From the NCBI RefSeq assembly GCF_900101745.1, contig NZ_FNAD01000010.1, forward strand, positions 62,001 to 126,000: a stretch of DNA of 64,000 bases, read 5' to 3'. Positions 37,107 to 48,400 of the stretch are shown in pieces (position 1 is the stretch's first letter; each line of letters starts with the position of its first letter). Origin of the DNA: Glycomyces harbinensis (lineage in GTDB: Bacteria > Actinomycetota > Actinomycetes > Mycobacteriales > Micromonosporaceae). Both the position numbers and the translations under genes were made by a program. The notes below the pieces were generated by a model that worked only from the letters and a program-made list of their open reading frames with translations, was not told the DNA's origin and searched no databases.

Positions 37107-37859
37107 ATGAGCATCGACCCGGCCCTCGCCTTCAGCGGCGTGTCCCTCACCTTCGACAACGGCACCCGCGCACTGGCCGACGTGGACCTCCAGGTCCGCC
37201 CCGGCGAGTTCGTCTCCCTCGTCGGACCCTCCGGCTGCGGCAAGTCCACGATGCTGCGCCTCGCCGCCGGATTCGAAACGGCCACGGCCGGAACCGTCGA
37301 CGTCGCCACCGGCCACCTCGGCTACGTCTTCCAAGAGGCCACGCTCCTGCCCTGGCGCACCGTCGCACGCAACGTCGAGCTCCCCGCCGAACTCGACGGC
37401 GTCCCCAAGCGCGAACGCCGCGAAGCCGCCCGGGACGCCGTCGAACGCGTCGGCCTCGCCGGATTCGAGGACCACCGCCCCGCCCAGCTCTCCGGCGGGA
37501 TGCGCATGCGCGCCTCCATCGCCCGCGCACTCACCATGAAGCCCGAGCTCTTCCTCTTCGACGAGCCCTTCGGCGCGCTCGACGAGATCACCCGCCAGCG
37601 CCTCAACTCCGAGGTCGGGAACCTCTTCGTGCGCGACGGCTTCGCGGGCGTGTTCGTCACCCACTCCGTCCCCGAGTCGGTGTTCATGTCCACCCGGGTC
37701 GTCATCCTCAACGGACAACCGGGCCGGGTCGCCGCCGACATCCCCGTCCCCTTCGCGTTCCCGCGCGACCCGGAACTGCGCTACACCGCCGAGTTCGCCG
37801 CCATCGCCTCCGAGGTCTCGGCGGCCCTGCGCGGCGCGAAGCTGGAGGCCCACGCATGA
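37107..37859 (+). CDS. ABC importer ATP-binding protein
   Basis: The 250-residue ATPase belongs to the nitrate/sulfonate/taurine group (SsuB, TauB, ThiZ-like). Walker A is GPSGCGKST, the Q-loop is GYVFQEATLLPWRTV, the signature is LSGGMRMRASIARAL, Walker B is LFLFDEPFGALDE and the H-loop is VFVTHSVPESV. It energises the permease encoded next, whose ATG overlaps its stop (ATGA). Confidence 0.94.
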   Translation: MSIDPALAFSGVSLTFDNGTRALADVDLQVRPGEFVSLVGPSGCGKSTMLRLAAGFETATAGTVDVATGHLGYVFQEATLLPWRTVARNVELPAELDGVPKRERREAARDAVERVGLAGFEDHRPAQLSGGMRMRASIARALTMKPELFLFDEPFGALDEITRQRLNSEVGNLFVRDGFAGVFVTHSVPESVFMSTRVVILNGQPGRVAADIPVPFAFPRDPELRYTAEFAAIASEVSAALRGAKLEAHA

Positions 37860-38707
37860 CCGCCACCCTCGAAGCCGCCGCCCCCGTCACCGAAGACGAA
37901 GCGCCCCAGCCGAAGCGCTCGCTCTGGCCGTTCAAGACCGCCCCGGTGCGCGTCTTCGCGCCGGTCGCCGTGTTCGTCCTCGTCATCGCCGCGTGGGCCG
38001 CCTCCAGCCACCTCCTCGTCCCCGAGGCCTCCCGGTTCCTGCTGCCCTCGCCCGAGGAGGTCGTCGCCCAGGGCCTGCTCGACCCGACGGCGCGCACCGA
38101 GATCCTCACGGCCCTGTGGTCCACCGTCCAGGTCGCCCTCGTCGGGCTCGTGCTCGCGATCGTCCTCGGCGTGCTCTTCGCGGTCGTCATGAGCCAGACC
38201 CGCTGGGCCGAGTACTCCCTCTACCCGTACGCCGTCGTGCTCCAGACCATCCCGATCCTCGCGGTCGTGCCCCTCTTCGGGTTCTGGTTTGGCTACGAGT
38301 TCGGCTCCCGCGTCATCGTCTGCGTGATGGTCTCGCTGTTCCCGGTCATCACCAACACCCTCTTCGGGCTGAAATCCGTGGCCCCGGCCGAGCACGACCT
38401 GTTCACCCTGCACGGCGCGAACCGCTTCCAGCGCCTGTGGAAGCTCCAGCTGCCCGCCGCGCTCCCGGCCATGATCTCGGGGTTCAAGATCTCCGGCGGC
38501 CAGGCCGTCATCGGCTCGATCGTCGCCGACTTCTTCTTCCGCCAAGGCGAACCGGGCATCGGCCGCATGATCGACGTCTACCGCCAGCGCCTCGCCACCG
38601 AAGAACTCCTCACCGCGCTGCTCCTGTCCTCCCTGGTCGGCCTGTGCCTGTTCTGGGCCTTCGACCTCCTCGCCGGGCGCATCGACCGGATGCACGGCAA
38701 ACGCTGA
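37856..38707 (+). CDS. ABC importer permease
   Basis: The 283-residue membrane protein has about six helices and the binding-protein-dependent transport signature with the EAA-type coupling loop (LHGANRFQRLWKLQLPAALP), which contacts the ATPase. It is of the SsuC/TauC type. A cytoplasmic N-terminus of about 30 residues precedes helix 1. It is translationally coupled to the ATPase gene. Confidence 0.92.
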   Translation: MTATLEAAAPVTEDEAPQPKRSLWPFKTAPVRVFAPVAVFVLVIAAWAASSHLLVPEASRFLLPSPEEVVAQGLLDPTARTEILTALWSTVQVALVGLVLAIVLGVLFAVVMSQTRWAEYSLYPYAVVLQTIPILAVVPLFGFWFGYEFGSRVIVCVMVSLFPVITNTLFGLKSVAPAEHDLFTLHGANRFQRLWKLQLPAALPAMISGFKISGGQAVIGSIVADFFFRQGEPGIGRMIDVYRQRLATEELLTALLLSSLVGLCLFWAFDLLAGRIDRMHGKR

Positions 38708-38790
38708 GCCCCCGCCGAACCCCGACCCGACACCGCCCCCATCGCCGCGGGCGCGCCCCTCACCGACCCCCGAACCCTTAGGAGCGACCC

Positions 38791-39918
38791 ATGCAACGCC
38801 GACTCACCGCCGCGGCGGCGATCGCGACCGGCGCGAGCCTGCTCGCCGCCTGCACCGCGACCGCCACCGACGTCCCCGCCCCCACCGGCGAAGGCGTCCT
38901 CGCCGACATCTGCCCCGCCACGATCGTGATCCAGACCGACTGGTTCGCGACCCCCGAGCGCGCCGCCGCGTTCCAGCTCGTCGGCCCCGACGGGACCGTG
39001 GACGTCGACAAGGGCGCCTACACCGGCCCGCTCGGCGACACCGGCGTCAACGTCGAGGTCCGCCTCGGCGGCCCCTTCCTCGGCGGCCAGCCGATCCCGG
39101 CGCAGATGTACCAGGACACCTCGATCACCCTCGGGTTCGTGCCCACCGACGACGCGGTGCGCGCCAACGCCGAGTTCCCGGTCACGGGCGTGTTCGCCTC
39201 GCTCGACATCAACCCGCAGATCGTCATGTTCGACCCGGCGACCTACGACGTCGAGTCCTGGGACGACGTGGCCGCGACCGAAGCGCCGATCGTCTACAGC
39301 GAAGGCAAGGTCTTCATGGACTACCTCGTCGCGAACGGCTACGTCGACCAGTCCCAGGCGGACGCGTCCTTCGACGGCACCCCGAGCCGCTTCGTCGCGG
39401 AGGGCGGCGCGGTCATGCAGCAGGGCTACGTCTCCAACGAGCCCTACCGCTGGGAGCACGACGTCGAGGGCTGGCTCAAGCCCACCGACTACCTGCTGAT
39501 CCACGAGGCGGGCTACGAGATCTACCCGCACGCCTGGTCGGTGCGCTCGGGCGAGCTCGAGGAGCTCAGCCCCTGCCTCGAAGCCCTCGTCCCGATGCTC
39601 CAGCAGGCCCAGGTCGACTACGTGAACGACCCCGCACCGGTCAACGAGGCGATCCTGCGCATCGCCGAGACCATCCCCGACGGACCCCCGATCACCTTGG
39701 AGGGCAACGCGGACTCGGTCGACGTGCAGCTCGCCGAGGGCATCGTCGGCAACGGCCCCGACGACGCGCTCGGGGACTTCGACACCGAACGCGTCGACCG
39801 GGTCATCGCCTCGGTGATCCCGATCTTCGAAGGCTACGGCGAGACCGTGTCCGAAGGCCTGAGCGCCGAGGACATCGTCACCAACGAGTTCATCGACCCG
39901 GCCATCGGCCTGCGGTAG
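38791..39918 (+). CDS. ABC importer solute-binding lipoprotein
   Basis: The 375-residue protein has a lipobox ending in Cys21 (LLAAC) and resembles the SsuA/THI5-like solute-binding class used by thiamine-precursor, sulfonate and nitrate importers. The mature protein shows the IVIQTDWFATPERAA entry strand that begins such folds. AGGAGCG lies upstream of its ATG. With the ATPase and permease it completes the importer. The ligand cannot be read directly; two deaminase-like enzymes nearby favour an N-heterocycle (inference). Confidence 0.88.
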   Translation: MQRRLTAAAAIATGASLLAACTATATDVPAPTGEGVLADICPATIVIQTDWFATPERAAAFQLVGPDGTVDVDKGAYTGPLGDTGVNVEVRLGGPFLGGQPIPAQMYQDTSITLGFVPTDDAVRANAEFPVTGVFASLDINPQIVMFDPATYDVESWDDVAATEAPIVYSEGKVFMDYLVANGYVDQSQADASFDGTPSRFVAEGGAVMQQGYVSNEPYRWEHDVEGWLKPTDYLLIHEAGYEIYPHAWSVRSGELEELSPCLEALVPMLQQAQVDYVNDPAPVNEAILRIAETIPDGPPITLEGNADSVDVQLAEGIVGNGPDDALGDFDTERVDRVIASVIPIFEGYGETVSEGLSAEDIVTNEFIDPAIGLR

Positions 39919-39928
39919 CCGCACCCGG

Positions 39929-39956
39929 CGCCCGGCCGCACCGACGCGGCCGGGCG
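39929..39956 (+). terminator. Terminator-like hairpin after the importer operon
   Basis: An 11-bp perfect stem (39929-39939 with 39946-39956) with a six-base loop is followed by GCCTTCG. It should reduce read-through into the second amidohydrolase gene. Confidence 0.75.
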
Positions 39957-40035
39957 GCCTTCGCTCCCGCGACCCGGCCGCGATCCCGAACCCGTGGATC
40001 GCGCCGTCCGCGCGCGACCCGTGGAAGGAGCGGCC

Positions 40036-41343
40036 GTGACCGCACCAGTCCCGCTCACCGCCGTCACCGGCGCGACGACCCCCGACGGTCCAGCGGACCT
40101 CCGCATCGGCGACGGGCGCGTCACCCGCGTCGACCGCCCGGCGTCGGACCCGCCGGGCACTGTTGAGAACGGGGGGCCCCGAGCCGCGACTCACCCGACC
40201 CCGGGATTGCGCGAAACCCCCGAATCGGTCGCGCTTGCGGCCGCCGGCCGCGTCGTCCTCCCCGCGTTCGTCGACGCGCACGTCCACCTCGACAAGGCCT
40301 ACCTGCTGCCCGCCGTCGAGGACGCCCTCGCCGCCGAAGGCGCCGAGCTCACCGCCGACCTCTCCGACGCCATCGCCACCGTCGCCCGCCTGCGGCCGCA
40401 CCTGCCCGCCGGGCTCGTCGCCGCAGGCGCCCAGCGAGCCGTGGACACCTTGTCCCGCAACGGCACCGTGGCCGCCCGAGCCATGGTCGAGATCGACCCC
40501 GCCACGGGCCTCGGCCTCCTCGACCTCCACCGCGACCTCGCCGACCGCAACGCCGACCGCATCGGCCTCCAGCTCGTCGCCTTCCCCCAGCGCGGACTCG
40601 AACCGCCCGGCCAGACCGGCCTCATGGCCGCCGCCATGGTCGAAGGCGCCGCGGTCGTCGGCGGCTGCCCCTACGTCGACACCGACCCCGCGGCCCACCT
40701 CGACTTCGTCTTCGACCTCGCCGAACGCACCGGCGCACCCGTCGACCTGCACCTGGACTTCTCCGACGACCCGTCCGCCTCCCAGATCGACCTCGTCGCC
40801 GAACGCACCCGCGCCCTCGGCTTCGCCGGACGCGTCGCGATCGGGCACGCCACCACGCTCGCCGCCATGGAACCGGCCGTCGCGGACAAGGCCTTCGCGG
40901 CCCTCGCCGGCGCCGGGATCGCGCTGGCGGTCATGCCCGCCACCGACCTCTACCTCGCCGGGCATCCGCGGCCGTCGAGCGCCGGCTTCGCGACCCGTTC
41001 GGTGGCACCGCTACTGCGCGCCGCCGAACTCGGCGTGCGCGTCTCGATCACCAACAACAACCTCTGCAACCCGTTCGCGCCCTATGGGAACGGCAGCCAG
41101 ATCCAGGCGGCCTGGCTCGCGGGGATCTTGTTCAGGGCCGTCGGCCGCGCCGAGCGGCGGGTGCTGCTGGACGCGATCACCGCGAACCCCGCCGCGGTCC
41201 TCGGCCTGCCCGGACACGGGCCCGCCGCCGGGGCCCGGGCGGATCTGGTGGTGATCGAGGCGGACCGGGTGGAGGACGTGATCGTCCAGTCGGCGCCGGT
41301 CGCCGCCGTCGTCAAGGACGGCGCGCTCGTCCACGGCGCCTGA
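40036..41343 (+). CDS. Cytosine-deaminase-like amidohydrolase, copy 2
   Basis: The 435-residue protein is a second member of the cytosine deaminase-like group. It keeps VDAHVHLDK, PVDLHLDFSDD and IGHATTL. Where copy 1 and characterised enzymes have an Asp (GNDGIRD), it reads TNNNLCNPF, so the last metal/catalytic Asp is replaced by Asn. An insertion of about 40 residues rich in Pro precedes the first metal motif. The GTG start has AAGGAG five bases upstream. It may act on a different substrate, or be impaired. Confidence 0.87.
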   Translation: MTAPVPLTAVTGATTPDGPADLRIGDGRVTRVDRPASDPPGTVENGGPRAATHPTPGLRETPESVALAAAGRVVLPAFVDAHVHLDKAYLLPAVEDALAAEGAELTADLSDAIATVARLRPHLPAGLVAAGAQRAVDTLSRNGTVAARAMVEIDPATGLGLLDLHRDLADRNADRIGLQLVAFPQRGLEPPGQTGLMAAAMVEGAAVVGGCPYVDTDPAAHLDFVFDLAERTGAPVDLHLDFSDDPSASQIDLVAERTRALGFAGRVAIGHATTLAAMEPAVADKAFAALAGAGIALAVMPATDLYLAGHPRPSSAGFATRSVAPLLRAAELGVRVSITNNNLCNPFAPYGNGSQIQAAWLAGILFRAVGRAERRVLLDAITANPAAVLGLPGHGPAAGARADLVVIEADRVEDVIVQSAPVAAVVKDGALVHGA

Positions 41344-41424
41344 AGCGCCGCATCAGGCGCGGCGCGGCCCCGGGCCGTCCGGCCTCGTCTCGAGTCCCGG
41401 CCCGGCTCCGCCTTCGGCGCGGCC

Positions 41425-41793
41425 TCAGTTCGCCTCGCCGTGCTGCTTGAGCCAGCAGTCGCAGAATCCGCGGGCGTAGTCCCAGGTCACATAGTGCGCG
41501 GGATCGGGATCGAAGGCCGGCTCGTGGACCTGCGCGCAATTGGCCTCCAGGAGGCCGCGCAGGTTCGCCATGAGCAGGCCCCACGTGAAGTAGTGCGGCT
41601 CGTCGCAGTCGGCGCAGTCGACGACGACGCCCCGGAATCCCTGCGGCTGCAGCACCTTCTCGAACATCTCCAGTTCGTGGAGGTCCTCGAGGAGGTCGGC
41701 GCGGTCGTCGTCGTCCAGCTCGGGTTCGAACGGGGCGAGCGCCTCCGCGTGATCGGGATCGTCGGCGAACGGGTCGCGAGGCTCCTCATACAC
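41425..41793 (-). CDS. DUF5319 family protein
   Basis: The 122-residue acidic protein belongs to a small family conserved beside guaB in actinobacteria. It has an Asp/Glu-rich N-terminal third. The conserved core contains CADCDEPHYFTWGLLMANL and a C-terminal FCDCWLKQHG; the paired Cys and His suggest a metal site. Function is unknown. The GTG start is preceded by TAGGCT exactly six bases upstream, so it appears leaderless. Confidence 0.82.
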   Translation of the reverse strand: MYEEPRDPFADDPDHAEALAPFEPELDDDDRADLLEDLHELEMFEKVLQPQGFRGVVVDCADCDEPHYFTWGLLMANLRGLLEANCAQVHEPAFDPDPAHYVTWDYARGFCDCWLKQHGEAN

Positions 41794-42022
41794 GGTTCCA
41801 GCCTAACGCCCGGAAGCGACGCTGCCAGGGCTCCCGCACGGCGGATCCCCCGGACGGCGCACGAACGCACGAGCAGGCGGGCCCGGCGGCCGCCGAGAAC
41901 GGCGCCCCGCCGACCCGCGCTCTCTCCCGGATGCGTGCCAGTGTCGCGATCGGGTGCTGACAAGCAGGGGCCTGCTCATTAACATGGGCCGCAAGCCAAC
42001 CGACCGACACGAGGAGACGGCA

Positions 42023-43920
<1,898 letters not shown>

Positions 43921-43944
43921 TCGGGCCCTGTAGGAGGAGAGACT

Positions 43945-45066
43945 GTGCGGGAATTGGTCGAGATCGGCCCCGGCAAGATCGTGGCGCGGGGCTGGCGTCT
44001 GTCCGAAGTGGCGCTCGTACCGACCCGGCGGACCCGGGACATCGACGATGTCTCCACCGAATGGCAGCTCGACGCCTACCGGTTCGAGATCCCGGCCGTG
44101 GCGCATCCGTCCGACGCGACGATGAGCCCGGCCTCGGTGATCGAGATGGGCCGCCTCGGCGGCCTGGGCGTCCTGAACGGCGAAGGGCTCTGGTGCCGCT
44201 ACGTCGACCCGACCTCGCTGCTCAAGGAGCTCGCGGACACCCCGGCGGAGAGCGCGATCGAGCGGCTCCAGGAGATCTACGCCGAGCCGGTCAAGCCCGA
44301 GCTCGTCGCCGAGCGGATCGCCGAGATCCGCGCGGGCGGGATCACCACGGCGATCCGCTTCAGCCCCCAGCACACCGCCGAACTCGCGCCGCTCGCGGTC
44401 GAGGCCGGGGTGGACCTGCTGGTCATCCAGGGCACCATCGTCTCCGCGGAGCACGTCTCCTCCGGCGGCGACGTGCTCAACCTCAAGCAGTTCATCGCGG
44501 ACCTGGACGTCCCCGTCGTCGTCGGCGGGGCCACCAACTACAAGACCGCCATGCACCTGATGCGCACCGGCGCGGCGGGCGTCATCGTCGGGGTCGGCTC
44601 CGACGACTGGTCGACCACCGACACCGTGCTCGGCATCGACGTGCCGATGGCCTCCGCCATCGTCGAGGCCGCCGCGGCCCGCCGCGACTACCTGGACGAG
44701 ACCGGCGGGCGCTACGTGCACCTCATCGCCGACGGCGAGATCACCCACTCGGGCGCGATCGCCAAGGCCATCGCCTGCGGCGCCGACTCGGTCATGCTCG
44801 GCTCGATCCTCGCGGACGCGGCCGAGTCCCCGGCGGCGGGCGCGTGGTGGCACTCGGCGGCCTCGCACCCGAAGCTCCCGCGCGGACGCTTCCGCCAGGG
44901 CGACTCGGGCGACGTGGAGGTCCCCGACATGGAGGCGATCCTGTACGGCCCGAGCAACAGCTCGGACGGCAGCCAGAACCTCTTCGGAGGCCTCCGCCGG
45001 GCCATGGCCAAGACCGGCTACACCACGGTCAAGGAATTCCAGAAGGCCAGCCTGGTCACCGCATAA
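43945..45066 (+). CDS. guaB3: GuaB3 family IMP dehydrogenase-related protein
   Basis: The 373-residue product is the GuaB3 paralogue found next to guaB in actinobacteria. It lacks CBS domains. The barrel keeps ALVPTRRTRD near the start, LVIQGTIVSAEHVSSGGD, and VMLGSILADAAESP. It lacks the canonical Cys-Thr-Thr catalytic loop of true IMPDH, so IMP oxidation is doubtful; related cyanobacterial proteins were reported as GMP reductases. The start is a GTG with GGAGGAGAG upstream. Confidence 0.92.
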   Translation: MRELVEIGPGKIVARGWRLSEVALVPTRRTRDIDDVSTEWQLDAYRFEIPAVAHPSDATMSPASVIEMGRLGGLGVLNGEGLWCRYVDPTSLLKELADTPAESAIERLQEIYAEPVKPELVAERIAEIRAGGITTAIRFSPQHTAELAPLAVEAGVDLLVIQGTIVSAEHVSSGGDVLNLKQFIADLDVPVVVGGATNYKTAMHLMRTGAAGVIVGVGSDDWSTTDTVLGIDVPMASAIVEAAAARRDYLDETGGRYVHLIADGEITHSGAIAKAIACGADSVMLGSILADAAESPAAGAWWHSAASHPKLPRGRFRQGDSGDVEVPDMEAILYGPSNSSDGSQNLFGGLRRAMAKTGYTTVKEFQKASLVTA

Positions 45067-45468
45067 CAAGAGCCAATCGAGGCCCGGCCCGCAAAAGCGG
45101 ACCGGGCCTCGGCGCGTCTGGAAACCATGAGCGGTCACGGTGCGTCCGACCGGGCTGCAGCCGAACCGCGGTGGCCGATGTCGGCGAGTGTCCACGACGT
45201 CGCCTCCTTCGCGTTCGGAGCCGTGAGGGGTTTCGGCTCTACCGCCTTGATTTTAGTGGGGTGGGCGGGACGCGTGGGTACGGTCCTAGCGTCCGGTTCG
45301 GGGTCCTCTGTTCGGGGGAGGGGCTGTCCGCTTACCGGCGATTTGTGCGTCCGCACACAGGTATCTGTCAGCTAGGCCACGTATCCTTGCGAGCGTGAAG
45401 CGCAAGAAGCACCCCGTTCCCACAAGGAGTGGGGAACAACACACCCGGCTTTCGGCGTTGGTGCTGCT
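45067..45468. other. Intergenic region before the cyclase gene, 402 bp
   Basis: It contains the guaB3 terminator and, at its 3' end, a 25-codon upstream ORF overlapping the cyclase start (both listed separately). The middle (45115-45380) is G-rich and holds no frame with coding bias. Confidence 0.55.
45078..45111 (+). terminator. Terminator of guaB-guaB3
   Basis: A 15-bp stem with a single C-A mismatch (45078-45092 with 45097-45111) closes an AAAA loop directly after guaB3. Confidence 0.85.
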
Positions 45469-45472
45469 GTGA
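45395..45472 (+). CDS. Upstream mini-ORF coupled to the cyclase gene
   Basis: Twenty-five codons from GTG 45395 end in a TGA that overlaps the GTG start of the cyclase gene (GTGA at 45469-45472). A TATCCT hexamer at 45382-45387 would start transcription at or one base before its start codon. The peptide begins with a basic run (KRKKH) and ends Leu-rich. The cyclase has no Shine-Dalgarno, so translation may depend on this ORF. Confidence 0.4.
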   Translation: MKRKKHPVPTRSGEQHTRLSALVLL

Positions 45473-48400
45473 CCTGCCCGTTCTGCTCCGTGCCCACCGT
45501 GCCCGGCGCGCGCTACTGCCACAACTGCGGCGCGCCGCTGTCCCCCGAGGCGACCGCTCCGCAAACGGAGCGCCGCTACGTCACGGTGCTCTTCGGCGAC
45601 CTCTCCGACTTCACCACCTGGTCCGAGAGCCTCGACCCCGAACGCGTTTCCTCCGTCACGGACCGTCTGCTGGCCGAATGCGTCTCCGCCGTCAACGAGT
45701 TCGGCGGCCACGTCGACAAGCTCATGGGCGACGGCCTCATGGCCGTGTTCGGCGCCCCGCTCTCGCACGAGGACGACGCCGAGCGCGCCGTGCGCGCCGC
45801 CCAGGCCATGCAGAAACGGGTGCGCAGGCTCCTCAAGGCCGAGTCCGGTGGGGGTCTTCCCATCGGGCTTCGCATTGGCCTCAGGTCCGGGCTCGTCGTG
45901 GCCGGCATGCAGGCGAACCTCGAGTACACCGTCATCGGCGACACCGTGAACACCGCGTCGCGCCTGTGCGCCGCCGCCGCCGTCGGCACCATCTGGGCCG
46001 GCGAGGAGACCATGCGCGCGACCAAGCACGCCGCCGCCTGGCGCCGCCTCAGCCCCGTGCGCCTCAAGGGCAAGCGCGAGCCCGTCGAGGTGTTCCAGCT
46101 CCTCGGCCTCGAGGACGAGCCCGGCACCCGCGCCAGCCTCGGCGACACCGCGTCCTTCATCGGACGCGACGCCGAGATCGGCCGCGTCACCGGCCGCCTC
46201 GAAGCCGTCATCGACCGCAGCGAACCCCTGGTGCTCATCCACACCGCCGAAGCCGGCATGGGCAAAACGCGTTTTGCCCGCGAGGTGCGGACCGTCGCCA
46301 CCGAGCGCGGCGCTCGAGTCTTGACGGTCCGGGTTGCTCCCTACGGCGAAGGCCGCCGCTTCGGGCCCCTCGCCGACCTGGTCAGGAAGGCCGCGGGCCT
46401 GCGCTTCGACGACGACCGCGCCACCGCCGAGGCCAAGATCCGCCGCATCGCCGACGGCCACGCCGACCACGGCGAATGCCGCCTCAACATCACGCTCCTG
46501 CTCGGCCTCCTCGGCCACGTCCGCCCCGGCTCCGCCGACCGCGTCGGCGGCTTCACCGGCCAGCAGTCCGACGCGCACACGATCCCCGAGGCCGTCGCCG
46601 AGCTCATCACCCACATGGCGACGCAGGCCCCGCTCGTGCTCAACATCGACGACCTCCACACCGCCTCGGCCGACGGCATCGACGCCCTCGGCGTCGCGCT
46701 GTCGAAGATCCACGGCCCCGTCCTCGTGCTCCTCTACGGGCGCCCCGAGCTCACCCGCTCCTCCGGCGTCCTCACCCGCATCTCCGAGGCCGAGGTCCAC
46801 CCGCTGCCGCCCCTCGCCGGCGCCGACGCCGCGCGCCTCCTGCGCGAGTTCCTCGGCGGCGGCCGCATGCCCAAGCCCGACGAGGACCGCCTCCTCGGCT
46901 TCGCCCAGGGCAACCCGTACTACCTCGCCGAACTCGTCACCCTCCTCACCGAGCAGGGCCTCCTCGCCGACGCCGGCGACCACTGGCGCCTCGCCGCCGG
47001 GTCCCTCACCGGACGCGTCCTCTCCCGCGACCTCGCGCAGGTCCTCGGCGCCCGCATCGACGCGCTCAGCCCCGCGGCCCGCTCGCTCCTGCGCGCCGCC
47101 TCGATCTTCGGCGACGCCGTGCCCCCCGAGGCCACGCAGCTGCTGGAGAAGGAGGTCCCCGGCGAGTTCGAGCGCGCCCTCCAGGAACTGCTCGACCGCC
47201 GCATGCTGCGCCGCCGCTCCTACGGCGGCTACCGCTTCGTGACCCCCCTGCTGCGCCAGGCCGCCTACGCGCCCATCGGGAAGGCCGACGCCGCGCACGC
47301 GCACGCCGAGATCGCCCGCTGGGCCGCCGACACCGAACTCGAGGGCCAGAGCGCCGACGACCTCGTCGTCTTCCACGCCGAGCAGGCCGTCACCCTCGCC
47401 AAAGAGGTCGAGATCGAAGCGCTCGACGAGGTCTGGAACGTCCTCCCGCTCGCCGTCGAGGCCGTCCGCAAGCAGGCCGCCCGCGCCATGGACGCCTCGG
47501 AGCCCGAGCGCGCCGTCGCCCTGCTCAACGGCGTCGAACGCCTCGCGACGCTCTCCTCCGACGACCGCCTCCTGCGCGGCCGGGCCCTGACCCGCCTGGG
47601 CCGCACCGTGGAAGCCGAGGCCGAGATCGAGGGCCTCGCCGTCGACATCGGCCTCATCGTCCCCACCGACGACCACGACGAGCACCCGTCCGGGCGCCTC
47701 TTCGGCGACGACTTCCCCGAGGACGAGGCCGAACTGGTCGCCCAGCTGCTCCTGCTGCGCGGGCGCCTCCACCGCTACAAGGGCGAGCTCCAGGACGCCC
47801 GCACCGCCTGGACGGCCGCGCTGGCGCTCTCGCGGCGCGAAGGCCTCGCCGGGCCCCGCTGCGACGCGCAGTGCCGCATCGGCCTCCTCGACTTCCTCGC
47901 CGGGCACCTGTCCGAGGCCGAGGCCCGCTTCCTCGACGCCTACGACACCGCCTTCGGCGTCGGCGACGACCGGCGGCTCGCCTGGGCCCTCCAGCACCGC
48001 GCCTGGGTCCTGGTCGCCCGCGGCGACTTCGACGGCGCCGACGACGTCCTGCGCGAGGCCGCCAAGGCCTTCGCGCGCCAGATGGACCTCGTCGGCCGCG
48101 CCTGGGTCCGCGGCGTCTCCGCGTTCGCCCTCCTCATGGCCGGGCGCTTCACCGAGGCCAAGCGGCTCTCCGACGTGTTCATGCCGATCGGCGAGCGCTC
48201 GGGCGACGTGTTCGCCGTCGGGCTCCTGCGCGCGATCGGCGCCGCCGCCCAGATCAGCCTGGGCATCCCGGCCGGCGCCGACGCGGCCGCCCGCAACTCC
48301 TTCCGCGACTTCGAGCGCATCGACGACGACTGGGGCCGCGGCTTCGCCAAGTACGTGCGGGCCCTCGCGGCCCGCTCGATCGGCGCGCTCGACCACGCCC

